From the NCBI GenBank assembly GCA_026002855.1, contig BPGD01000001.1:2178001-2242000 (forward strand): 64,000 nt of DNA. The letters are read 5' to 3'. This DNA is from Bryobacteraceae bacterium. Lineage in GTDB: Bacteria > Acidobacteriota > Terriglobia > Bryobacterales > Bryobacteraceae. The notes under the pieces are model-generated. The model had not been told where the DNA came from and ran no database searches. It saw nothing but the letters and a program-made list of their open reading frames with translations. The translations under genes and the position numbers were made by a program. This document shows positions 45,247 to 54,600 of this stretch, in pieces; the stretch's first letter is position 1; every line of letters begins with the position of its first letter.

Positions 45247-46185
45247 TCAGCGTCCGTGGCAGGCTTCGCAATCCACGTGGACCGCGGCTGGCATGGATTC
45301 CTCGAAATAGATCACCCGGGGCTTCACTCCGAGGTTGGCGTGACCCTGGAAGACCCGGCGGCCCTGCGTCACCTCGTAGACCAGAGTGGATGGATCGCTC
45401 ATGTCGCCGAAGTACATGGCGCCGCCGATGCAGGTGGTCACACAGGCGGGCAGCTCGCCGCGCTCCAGCCGGTGGGCGCAGAAAGTGCACTTGCGGGCCC
45501 GGTCGGTGATGTCGAGGGCGCCCGGTCCGCGGCGGTAAGTGCGGCCCCATTCCTCGAAGCTTCGGGTTTCGTATGCCTGCGGATGCGGCGTGTTCTGCGT
45601 GTAGGTGGCGCCGCGATCCACATGAATCAGGCCCCACGGGCAGGCCTTCGCCGCCGCCTCGGCGTAGGGTCCGACGAGCTGGTTATGGTCGAACTCCACG
45701 ATCCCGTCCGGCCGCTTGCGAATCATGCCCGCCGGCACCGCCTTCGCGCACGGCGGATCGTCGCACTGAAGGCAGTTCACCGGCTTGAAGATGGCGAACG
45801 GCCGCGGCCCGATGGGCAGCTCCTTCTGAATGACACGGCGTGCGAATCCGCCCGGCCCGGTCGGCACCTCGGCCTTGCAGGCCACCGTGCAGGCGTTGCA
45901 GCCGATGCACTTCCGCGTGTCGACGACCATCATCCAGGATGGTGTCCGGCCGCTGGTCAGCGCGCGTTCCAGGTCTACCTGCATGCGAACCAGTACGTTG
46001 CCGGTGCTTTCGGCCAGCGGGGGCGGAATCTCGGCCGCCTCCGCCCGCTGGGTCTCCAGAACCGGCACGCCAAGGCCGACGGCTGCCGCTCCAGCCCCAA
46101 TCCCGGCAAGCGCCTGAAGGAAGGTGCGGCGCGGATTCGGCCCTTGCCGCTGTCTTTGCTCTCTCGCAGCCTTTTCCTCTGTCAT
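45247..46185 (-). CDS. Tat-exported 4Fe-4S ferredoxin subunit with a terminal CxxCH motif
   Basis: 312 residues. Tat signal NPRRTFLQALAGIGAGAAA, then a TtrB/PhsB/ArrB-like electron-transfer module with four cysteine groups: CIGCNACTVACK, CLQCDDPPC, ACPWG and CTFCAHR...CVTTC. It passes electrons to or from the molybdenum subunit 10 nt downstream. The C-terminus is unusual: VDCEACHGR ends the protein with a CxxCH haem-c motif. No NrfD/TtrC-type membrane anchor is encoded nearby. GGGAGTGA lies about six bases before the ATG. Confidence 0.9.
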   Translation of the reverse strand: MTEEKAAREQRQRQGPNPRRTFLQALAGIGAGAAAVGLGVPVLETQRAEAAEIPPPLAESTGNVLVRMQVDLERALTSGRTPSWMMVVDTRKCIGCNACTVACKAEVPTGPGGFARRVIQKELPIGPRPFAIFKPVNCLQCDDPPCAKAVPAGMIRKRPDGIVEFDHNQLVGPYAEAAAKACPWGLIHVDRGATYTQNTPHPQAYETRSFEEWGRTYRRGPGALDITDRARKCTFCAHRLERGELPACVTTCIGGAMYFGDMSDPSTLVYEVTQGRRVFQGHANLGVKPRVIYFEESMPAAVHVDCEACHGR

Positions 46186-46422
46186 GAAGTCTCACTCCCT
46201 GGAGAAGGACAATGCTCACCCCATTGCCGGGAACGCCCCGGCGAATCAGCGACATTTGAGCAAGCAATCACCATGCCAATGCTGGCTCCTCCAGGGGGCA
46301 GCGTGCGGCTGCCAAGTCCATGTTTCTGCAATCATGGAACTTCAGACCCGTTGGTGCATTTCTTCAGGCGTCTCCGGCGGACATGGAGGACCCTGCGGTG
46401 GGCGTTTCGAAGGGGGGCACAG

Positions 46423-46788
46423 TCACTCACACAAGGGGGGAGGAGCACACGACTGGGTGATGTCACCCAGCCGGGTCACGTCCTTGCGGCCACAACATTC
46501 TCCATACAGAAATGTGACCACCTCGCGGAGGGTGTCGATGTCGGCCGTATAGCGAAGGAAGGTTCCCTTGCGGTGGGCCCGAACCAGCCGCTCATGCTTC
46601 AGCTTCTCCAGGTGGTGGGACAGGGTGGACGCAGGAATGCCGAGCGCGGCCTGGAGCTCGCCGGCGAACATCCCGTCCGGATGGGTGGCCAGCAGCAGCC
46701 TCAGGATGCGGAGCCGCGCTTCCGTGCCGAGCGCGGCGAAGACGTCGGCGTAGCGGGGAACCGGATCGTCCTGGACCGGGCCATTCAT
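46423..46788 (-). CDS. ArsR/SmtB-family transcriptional regulator
   Basis: 121 residues: winged-helix ArsR domain (ALGTEARLRILRLLL, GIPASTLSHHLEKLKHERLVRAHRKGTFLRY) and a Cys-bearing tail (YGECCGRKDV, SCAPPPLCE). The ECCG motif is typical of ArsR-type repressors that sense arsenite or similar metalloids. It precedes the Mo/4Fe-4S genes on the same strand and may regulate them, which hints at arsenic or related oxyanion chemistry. The ATG lies only 10 nt after the tRNA-Val 3' end. Confidence 0.88.
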   Translation of the reverse strand: MNGPVQDDPVPRYADVFAALGTEARLRILRLLLATHPDGMFAGELQAALGIPASTLSHHLEKLKHERLVRAHRKGTFLRYTADIDTLREVVTFLYGECCGRKDVTRLGDITQSCAPPPLCE

Positions 46789-46798
46789 CGGGGTTGTC

Positions 46799-46875
46799 TG
46801 GTGGGCGGTGCAGGGCTCGAACCTGCGGCCTCGTGCTTGTAAGGCACGCGCTCTGACCGGCTGAGCTAACCGCCC
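46799..46875 (-). tRNA. tRNA-Val (anticodon TAC)
   Basis: On the minus strand the cloverleaf folds fully: acceptor GGGCGGT/ACCGCCC, D-arm TTAGCTCAG, anticodon loop CTTACAA (TAC), T-loop GGTTCGAGCC, discriminator A and an encoded CCA. The arsR start codon follows 10 nt downstream. Confidence 0.96.
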
Positions 46876-46905
46876 ATCGCTTTGAGTGTAACCCGCCGGG
46901 GGGCT

Positions 46906-47922
46906 CTAATTGCCGACAAAACGCGAATACAGGCTCCGCGCCAGCCCTGGGTCCTGCGTGCCCTTGATGATGGCGCGGCCGTCGGGGAAGATCATCATCT
47001 CGTGCGGCGGGATGGTGAACCGCAGCGCGAATCCGTTGGAGCGCACCTCGCCGAGCGGGGTCAGGCGGCGCGCCAGCTCGTCGAGATCCAGCGGGCGCCT
47101 CCGGTCGTGGATCTGCACGGCATTGCGGCCGCAGAGGCTCACCGGGACGCGGTGCTCGCCGTGCAGATAACGGCAGGAATGCAGGCCGCAGGCGGGACAC
47201 TGCGGGTCGCGGGGCGGCATGCGAACCTGACGCACGTCCCCGCTCCAGGCGTCGAACGTCGTGATCATCGGCTCGGGCTCGCGGCCGCAGAGGATCTGAA
47301 GCGCGAGCGACACCTGCCAGGAGGCCACCAGCGAGGTGATCGTATTGAGGACGCCCGCGGTCTCGCAGGTCGGCTGCGGCCCCGAAGGCGGCTCGGGGAA
47401 GACGCACTGAAAGCAGGCGCCGCGGGCCGGCAGGACAGGCATCGAGATGCCATAGGAGCCCACCGCGCCCCCGTATACCCACGGGATGGCGCGCTCCACG
47501 CAGTAATCGTTGATCAGGAACCGCGTCTCGAAGTTGTCCGTGCCGTCGAGCACCACGCGCACATCCTCGAGCAGCTCGCTGATGTTGTCGGCGGTGAGGT
47601 CGGCCACGTGCGGCTCTACCTTGACCTGCGAGTTGATGCGCCCGATCGCGCGGGCCGCCGCCACGGCCTTGGGCAGGGCGTCGCGCGCGTCGGCCTCTTC
47701 ATAGAGCCATTGCCGCTGGAGGTTGCTGTATTCGACGTAGTCCCGGTCGATCAGCACCAGCCGCCCGATGCCCGCCCGCGCCAGCGCGCCGGCCTGAAAC
47801 GAACCGAGCGCGCCGCAGCCAACCACCGCCACAGCGGACTCGCGCAGCCGCCGCTGCCCTTCCTCGCCGATTCCGGCAAACAGGATCTGGCGGCTGTAAC
47901 GCTCCCGTTCGGCCTCGTTCAT
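46906..47922 (-). CDS. ThiF/MoeB/HesA-family adenylyltransferase
   Basis: 338 residues. E1-like activating enzyme: nucleotide loop VAVVGCGALGSFQAGALARAG, DRDYVEYSNLQRQ, DGTDNFETRFLINDYC, and zinc ligands CPACGLHSC. It adenylates the C-terminus of a ubiquitin-like sulfur carrier (ThiS or MoaD) for thiamine or molybdopterin synthesis. A C-terminal extension of ~80 residues follows the zinc site. With a molybdenum enzyme next door, a MoeB role is attractive but unproved. TACCAT lies 10 nt before the ATG; an alternative TTG at 47931 is closer to it. Confidence 0.88.
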   Translation of the reverse strand: MNEAERERYSRQILFAGIGEEGQRRLRESAVAVVGCGALGSFQAGALARAGIGRLVLIDRDYVEYSNLQRQWLYEEADARDALPKAVAAARAIGRINSQVKVEPHVADLTADNISELLEDVRVVLDGTDNFETRFLINDYCVERAIPWVYGGAVGSYGISMPVLPARGACFQCVFPEPPSGPQPTCETAGVLNTITSLVASWQVSLALQILCGREPEPMITTFDAWSGDVRQVRMPPRDPQCPACGLHSCRYLHGEHRVPVSLCGRNAVQIHDRRRPLDLDELARRLTPLGEVRSNGFALRFTIPPHEMMIFPDGRAIIKGTQDPGLARSLYSRFVGN

Positions 47923-47932
47923 CCCAACCAAG

Positions 47933-47938
47933 ATGGTA
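47933..47938 (-). promoter_or_regulatory. -10 box (TACCAT) of the ThiF/MoeB gene
   Basis: On the minus strand, TACCAT ends 10 nt before the ATG at 47922, giving a leader of a few bases at most. Confidence 0.4.
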
Positions 47939-47994
47939 GCAACCCGGGGGCGGCGCGGAATGAGCGCGCGCGACCTCCGGCGCGGACCGCAAGG

Positions 47995-48000
47995 TAAGAT
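47995..48000 (+). promoter_or_regulatory. -10 box (TAAGAT), leaderless-type promoter of the Omp85 operon
   Basis: TAAGAT ends 8 nt before the GTG at 48009. No SD is present. It would drive the whole four-gene envelope operon. Confidence 0.4.
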
Positions 48001-48008
48001 GACATTCA

Positions 48009-50936
48009 GTGAACGGGCTTCGCACAGCCTTGGCGCTGCTCGTGTGTCTTGCCGCAGGGATGCCGGGGCAGATCACGCCCAGCCGGCTGTACGGAAAACG
48101 GATTTCGGACATTCTGTTTGAACCGGCGCGGCAGCCGCTGACGCGGGACCAGCTTGGCCTCTCGCTTCAGCTCCGACCGGGGGACACGCTGGAAGAGACG
48201 GCACTCTCGCAGGCCATCCAGCGGCTCTGGGCCACCGGACGCTTCTCGGACATCGCCGTGACGGCAGAAGAAGACGAAAACGGCGGCGTCGCCCTCACCT
48301 TCCGCACGCGGCCGGCGATGTTTGTCTCCGCTGTCACCGTGGACCGCGTGCCGGAGCCGCCCAGCGTGGCACAGCTTGCCAACAGCGCACGGCTCGGCCT
48401 GGGCGAGCCGTTCGATGAACGAATGTTGCCGGAGGCCGCCTCCAGTCTCATCGAACTGCTCCGCTCGAACGGATATTACAACGCCGCTGTCCGTTATGAC
48501 GTGATTTTTCGCGAGGAGACCGGCGAGGCCGACATCCGTTTCCGCATCGAACCCGGGCGCCGTGCCCGCTTCACCCGCCCGGAATTTCAGGGCGAGCTGC
48601 TGCGCTCGGAACGCTCGCTGATCCGTCGCAGCGGCTGGCAGCGCTGGTTCGGTCTGCGCGGCTGGCAGGAATTGACTGCGGCACGCCTTCAGCGGGGGCT
48701 GGAGCGGATGCAGGAGACCTACCGCAAGAACGGTTACCTGCGCTCGTCGGTGCGCCTGGTGGAGCTGAGCTTCGACGCGGACCGGACGGCGGTGAAGCCG
48801 GTGATTCAGATCGATCCCGGGCCGCGGGTGCGCGTCCGCATGGAAGGGGCGCGCGTCGGCAGCGGCGAGCTGCGCCAACTGATCCCCATCTACCAGGAGC
48901 GTACGGTCGACCGTCAGCTTCTTCTGGAAGGCCAGCAGAATCTCGAAGAGCGTTTCCGGAGCCGAGGCTATTTTGATGCGCGCGTCTCTTTCAGCCTGTC
49001 CAATCCTGGTTCCTCGGGCGAACAGGTCATCATCTACCGCGTCAACCGCGGCCCGCGCTACCGGTTGGCCGCCGTGCTCATCAGCGGCAACCGCTATTTC
49101 AGTGACGGGACGATCCGCGAGCGGCTGTCGATCCTGCCGGCGAGTTTTCCGCGCTACCGCAACGGGCGCTTCAGCCCGGAGATGCTCGACAACGACCGCG
49201 CCGCCATCGAGGCGCTGTACGTGTCCAACGGATTTCGCGATGTGCGCGTCCGCACCCGCATTGAACACAACTGGCGCAACCGCGCCAGCGACATCGCTGC
49301 CCGCTTTGAAATTATCGAAGGCCCGCAGTACCTGGTCGAATCAGTGGAGCTGACGGGCGTGGACCTGCGCCTGTACGGGCAGATTCTCTCGCTCATCAGC
49401 TCCACGCCGGGCCAGCCGTATTCGGCCGCCACGGTCGCTGCCGACCGCGACGCCGTGCTCGGCTGGTATTTCAACAACGGCTACCCGGAGGCCGCCTTCG
49501 ACGCGACCGTGCGGCCGGCCGCCGCGCCGCACCGCATGATCCTGCGCTACCAGGTGCGCGAGGGCCGGCGCAATTTTGTCCGCGACGTGCTCGTTCGCGG
49601 CCTGGAGGCCACGCGCCCGGACCTGGTGCGCAACCGCATTCTGATGCGGCCGGGCGATCCGCTTTCCCAGAGCGACATGGTGGAGACGCAGCGCCGCCTC
49701 TACGACCTTGGCATCTTCGCCAAGGTGGATGTGGCCGTGCAAAACCCCGACGGCCGCGAGCGCAACAAGTACGTGCTGCTCTACCTCGAAGAGGCGCGCA
49801 AATATTCGCTCAGTCTCGGCCTTGGGGCGGAAATGGGCCGCATCGGCGCGAGCAACAACTTCGATTCACCGGCCGGCACGGCCGGCTTCGCCCCGCGCGG
49901 CCTGCTCGGCATTACACGGTCCAACCTTTTTGGACTCGCGCACACGGCCAGCGCGCTGGTGCGCGTGTCCAACATCCAGCAGCGGCTCCTGCTCAACTAC
50001 CTCGCGCCCCAGTTCTTCGGCAACGACCGGGTCAACCTCTCTTTCAGCTCGCTGCTGGACCGAAGCAAAGACATCCGCACGTTCACCTCCCGCCGCAACG
50101 AGACCGCCGTCCAGATCGGCCAGCGGATTGGCCGCGACATCACCATCCAGTACCGCGCCATCTCTCGCTTCGTCTTTATCGACAAGAACACGCTGAAGAT
50201 CGACCCCAGCCTGATCCCGGTTTTTTCGCAGCCGGTGAAGACCATCGCCCTCTCGGCTTCCCTGATTCAGGACCGCCGCGACGATCCCGTAGACTCGCAC
50301 CGGGGCATCGCCAATACCATCGACTTCGGCTTCGCGCCGCGCTTCGCCGACTCGAGCACCCACTACACGCGGCTGGTGGCGCGCAACTCCACCTATCATC
50401 CGCTGCGGCGCGAACTCGTCTTTGCGCGTTCGACCAGCCTCGGCTGGCTGCACAACCTGACGGACCGCCCGGTGCCGCTGCCGGAGAATTTCTACGCCGG
50501 CGGCGCTTCCACCCACCGCGGCTTTCCAGACAACCAGGCCGGCCCGCGCGACCTGGTGACCGGCTTCCCCATCGGCGGCAAGGCGTTCCTGTTTTTCCAG
50601 CACGAGCTGCGTTTCCCGTTTATCGGCGACAGCGTCGGCGCCGTGCTCTTCCACGACATGGGCAACGTGTACTCGTCACTCGACAACATTTCTTTCCGCT
50701 TCCGCCAGCGAAACCGGCAGGACTTTGACTACATGGTTCAGGCCGCCGGCCTGGGATTCCGCGTCCGCACCCCGGTCGGCCCCATGCGCATCGACTTCGC
50801 ATACGCGCCCAACACGCCGCGCTTCGTCGGTTTTCAGGGCACTCGCGATCAGCTGCTTCGCGGCGAGGGCCGGTTCAACGTCCCGCAGCGGGTGAGCGTG
50901 TTCCAGTGGCACTTCTCCATCGGACAGACGTTCTGA
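48009..50936 (+). CDS. Omp85-family outer-membrane protein (BamA/TamA-like)
   Basis: 975 residues. Signal peptide (ALALLVCLAAGMPGQ), a series of POTRA domains over about residues 30-580 (repeats such as LVRNRILMRPGDPLSQSDMVETQRRLYDLGIF), and a C-terminal 16-strand barrel (SLGLGAEMGRIG to WHFSIGQTF), ending in the Phe typical of outer-membrane proteins. The barrel has the GxFxR-like GGASTHRGFPDNQ and the conserved VGAVLFHDMGNV. Being followed at once by a SurA-like protein and TamB, it may act as TamA or as a lineage-specific BamA. GTG start; stop overlaps the next ATG. Confidence 0.92.
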   Translation: MNGLRTALALLVCLAAGMPGQITPSRLYGKRISDILFEPARQPLTRDQLGLSLQLRPGDTLEETALSQAIQRLWATGRFSDIAVTAEEDENGGVALTFRTRPAMFVSAVTVDRVPEPPSVAQLANSARLGLGEPFDERMLPEAASSLIELLRSNGYYNAAVRYDVIFREETGEADIRFRIEPGRRARFTRPEFQGELLRSERSLIRRSGWQRWFGLRGWQELTAARLQRGLERMQETYRKNGYLRSSVRLVELSFDADRTAVKPVIQIDPGPRVRVRMEGARVGSGELRQLIPIYQERTVDRQLLLEGQQNLEERFRSRGYFDARVSFSLSNPGSSGEQVIIYRVNRGPRYRLAAVLISGNRYFSDGTIRERLSILPASFPRYRNGRFSPEMLDNDRAAIEALYVSNGFRDVRVRTRIEHNWRNRASDIAARFEIIEGPQYLVESVELTGVDLRLYGQILSLISSTPGQPYSAATVAADRDAVLGWYFNNGYPEAAFDATVRPAAAPHRMILRYQVREGRRNFVRDVLVRGLEATRPDLVRNRILMRPGDPLSQSDMVETQRRLYDLGIFAKVDVAVQNPDGRERNKYVLLYLEEARKYSLSLGLGAEMGRIGASNNFDSPAGTAGFAPRGLLGITRSNLFGLAHTASALVRVSNIQQRLLLNYLAPQFFGNDRVNLSFSSLLDRSKDIRTFTSRRNETAVQIGQRIGRDITIQYRAISRFVFIDKNTLKIDPSLIPVFSQPVKTIALSASLIQDRRDDPVDSHRGIANTIDFGFAPRFADSSTHYTRLVARNSTYHPLRRELVFARSTSLGWLHNLTDRPVPLPENFYAGGASTHRGFPDNQAGPRDLVTGFPIGGKAFLFFQHELRFPFIGDSVGAVLFHDMGNVYSSLDNISFRFRQRNRQDFDYMVQAAGLGFRVRTPVGPMRIDFAYAPNTPRFVGFQGTRDQLLRGEGRFNVPQRVSVFQWHFSIGQTF

Positions 50937-51610
50937 TGATGCACCGCATCGCCATTCTGGTTCTCGCCTCGGCACTGACGGCCCCCGCCCAGGCGGTGCT
51001 CGACCGCGTGGCCGTGGCCGTGGAGCTGGACGCGATCACCCTCAGCTCCGTCCTCCGCCACCTGCGCTTCCGCTCCGTTGTTTCCGGCGCACCGGTCGCG
51101 GACACGGAGGCCAACCGCCGCGAGGCTGCCTCGCAGTTAATCGACCTGCTCATTGTCCGCCGCGAACTCGAGCTCAGCCGCTACACGCCGCCGACGATGG
51201 CCGAAACCGACCAGGCCATCGCGACGTTCCTTGAAGAGATGAAATGGACGCGCGAGCGGCTGCTGGCTGAACTTGCCCGCTACGGCTTCACGGAAGATGA
51301 ATTCCGCCGCGAGATGCAGGCCCGGCTCACCATCACGCGATTCATTGACTACCGCTTCGCGCCTGGAGTCCAGGTGACGGACGAGGAAGTGGAGCAGTAT
51401 TACCGCAGCGAGTTTCTGCCCGCGTTCCGCCGGGAGAACCCGGGCGGCGCGGCGCCCGAACTGGCCGCCATCCGCGGCCGTATCGAGCAGATCCTCTCTA
51501 CCCGCAAGGTGAACGCCGCCATGGAGGACTGGCTCCAGCAGATGCGGCAGACGCTGCGCGTCCGCTGGTTCGACGAGGCGTTCCACCCGCCACAGGGGGG
51601 CGCACCATGA
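50936..51610 (+). CDS. SurA-like periplasmic chaperone without parvulin domain
   Basis: 224 residues. Signal peptide (HRIAILVLASALTAPAQA) followed by the SurA N-terminal fold: VLDRVAVAVELDAITLSSV, QLIDLLIVRRELEL, the long helices and a C-terminal helix. The parvulin PPIase domain of SurA is absent. It would bind unfolded outer-membrane proteins. The ATG overlaps the Omp85 stop and its own stop overlaps the tamB start (ATGA), so it is tightly co-translated with both. Confidence 0.85.
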   Translation: MMHRIAILVLASALTAPAQAVLDRVAVAVELDAITLSSVLRHLRFRSVVSGAPVADTEANRREAASQLIDLLIVRRELELSRYTPPTMAETDQAIATFLEEMKWTRERLLAELARYGFTEDEFRREMQARLTITRFIDYRFAPGVQVTDEEVEQYYRSEFLPAFRRENPGGAAPELAAIRGRIEQILSTRKVNAAMEDWLQQMRQTLRVRWFDEAFHPPQGGAP

Positions 51611-54600
51611 GAGCGCGCCGCCGGCTGGCTGTGGCCGCTGCCACCTGTCTTCTGATTCTGGCGGGCGCGCTGGCCGTGCTCCGCTCGTCGTGGCTGGCTG
51701 AACAGCTCCGGCGCGAAGCTGTCCGCGCCGTCGAACGCGGCACGGGCAGCCGCGCCTCGCTGGAACGGCTCTCCATCCGGTGGTTTCCCCTCGCCGTGCG
51801 GCTGGAGGGATTCACGCTGGAAGGGCTGCGCCGCGACGGCGAACAACCCCTGTTCTCGTCCCGCGCCATCACCGCGCGGCTTGCGGTTTCGCCGTTCTCT
51901 TCGCGGCCGGTGCGGCTGAAAGAAGTGCGCGTCGAACAGCCTCGTGTCTCCGTCTATCACCGGGCCGATGGCACCACGAACCTGCCGCGGCCGAAGGCGC
52001 CGCCGAGGCGGGAAACGCCCGTGGCTGACCTCGTGCGGCTGCGCGTCGGGCTGCTCGATCTGCGCAACGCGCACTTTGAGCTCGACGACCGTCCCGTGGA
52101 TTTCAGCCTGGTTCTGGACGACTTCAGCCTCGGCCTCGCCTTCGATTACCGCCGCGCGCAGTACCGTCTGGAGCTGGGTGCCAGCCGCGCGCGTCTGCCC
52201 TGGCGTCTGGAGCCGGCGCTCCGCCTCGAGGCGTGGCTCGGCACGGACGAAGTGCGTGTGACGCGCGGCGAGGCGCGCCTCGGCGACAGCCGCGTGTTGT
52301 TTACCGGAACGGTGGCCGGGCTGCGCCAGCCGCGCGTCGCCATCGAATACCGGGCCGCCGTGCTGCTGCGGGACATCGCCCTCAGCCCCGTCCGGCAGGG
52401 CTTCGCCGTGAGCGAGGGCAGCGCGCGTTTCGCACCCGGCGAGCCGCCGCGGATCGAAGGCAGCCTGCGCGCCGAACAACTGGCCTGGGCGGATGAACAC
52501 GTGGACGTTCGCCGGCTGGAGGCGCGCGGAGCGTTCGTCTGGACGCCCGCCTCGCTCCGCATCGAACCGCTGGACGTGCAAAGTCCGTATCTCAATTGGC
52601 GCGGACGTCTGGCGCTCGAGAACAACCGGCAACTTTTCCTGGATGGTGAGCTGCTGGACTCAAGCCTCGCCCGGCTTCAGGCAGCTCTGCGGCGTCCGGT
52701 AACGGAGCTGGACGCAAGAGTCGCCGGACCGGTCTCCGTGCGCTTGCGGCTCGCCCCGGCCGGCCCGCAAGACGCCGAAGTACAAGCCGGCGTCGCGGTA
52801 TCGCCGGCCGAGGGAGCGTTTCCGCTGGAAGGCAGCGTGAACCTGCTCTGGCGGCAGGCGTGCGCCTGCGCCGAGTTCGCTGACTCGTGGCTGGCCACGC
52901 GCTCGCTGCGAGCTTCTTTCCGCGGCGTGCTGGGCCGGCGGCTCGAGGCCGGCTTCTACGCCACCAGTCTCCAGGAAGTGCCCGCGCTGGCGGCCGCGCT
53001 CGGCGCGGGAACCAAACTGGAAGTGCCGGTCAGCTTCGACCACGGCTCGGTGATCGGCTCGGCCCGGCTCGAGGGCCCGGTGGAAGATCTGCGCATCAGC
53101 GGCTCCTTCACGGCCACGAACACCGTCTACGAAGGGATCCCGCTGGACCGAGTGCAGGCGGATGTCACCATCCACTCCAGGCGGCTGGAGGTTCCATCTT
53201 TCACGCTCCGCCAGACCGCCGGACGGTTGTCTGGGTCGCTTTCTCTTGGCCTGCGGGACTGGCGGCCGCACGCGGCGGGCGCATTGCGCGCGGCCGTGCA
53301 ACTGGAGCGCGCCGACATCGCGCAGGTGCTCCGGCTGGTGAAGATCGATGCCGGCCTGCGCGGTGCCGTGGCCGGCACGGTTGCTCTCGACGGAACGCTC
53401 GCCGATCCGCGTGGCTCGCTGCGGCTCTCGGTGGAGCGGGCGGGCTGGCGGCAGCAGGAGCTGGGCCGCCTGTCCATCGCGGCATCGCTTGCGCCGGACG
53501 GGGCGTTGCAGGCTTCCATGGAACGCAACGGGACGCGGCTCGCCGCCGCCGGTGCCTGGAAGCGCACCGGGGCTGACGCCCGCAGCGGCGTGCTGACGCT
53601 GGATGCTTCGTTGACCGGCTTCCGCACGGCCGATTACGCCATGTTCCGCGATCTGGCTCTCCCTGTGGACGCAACCTTTCAGGGCAGGGCGCGCGTCCGC
53701 CTGCGCGTGGAAGACGGCTCGCCGCGCCTGGAAACCCTGGATGGCGCGGTGACCGCGGAGGAGGTCCGGCTGGGCGGGACCGTCCTGGGGCCGTTGCGGC
53801 TGGAAAGCCGCACCTCGGACGGCGCGCTGGCGCTGGAGGCAGCGTTGGGCGCCAGGCCTTCTCCCCTGAAACTCACGGCCACCGTCGGTCTTTCAGACAA
53901 AATGCCTTTGGAGGCGCGCGCTGAGTGGCCGGCCGTACAGGTTGCCCTGCTGCACCGGCTGCTGGCGGATGCGAAGCTGGCTGCGCCGGAAGCCTGGCCC
54001 GTCTCGGGCGCCTTTGATGCCGAGCTCCACGCCCGCGGAGACCTGGCCGCCCCGGAGAGTCTGTCCGGCCGCCTGGTGATCCCCAGGCTGGAACTGCGGC
54101 CGGCGCCGGAGGAGCTGGATCGCGAGCGTCCCCTCCCCGCCGAGCTTTTCCTGCGCAACGCCGGGCCGCTGGAGCTCGACTTTGATGCCCGCGCCGCGCG
54201 CGTCCGCCAGGCCCATTTCACTGCGCTCGAAACGGACATTGCGCTGAGCGGCTCCTACGAATTCGATTCGCCCGCCCCATGGAACCTGGAGGCCCGCGGC
54301 ACCGCCAACCTTGCCGTGCTTGGATCGTTCTATCCGGAGATCATCGCTGCCGGTTCCGGCCGTCTGCGCGCCGTGGTGCGCGGCCCGGCGGCTGAACCCC
54401 AGGTGAGCGGCCAGATGGACATCCAGAAAGCGAGCGTTTTCCTCAAGGGTCTGCCGGCGGGCGTCGAGGACATCGAAGGCACCATCTTCTTTGACCGGAA
54501 CCGCGCCAACATCCAGAAGCTCACTGGAACCTCCGGCGGAGGCACGCTGACCATCTCCGGTTTCGCCGGCCTGACGCGCGGAGACCTCGCCTTCCGCCTC

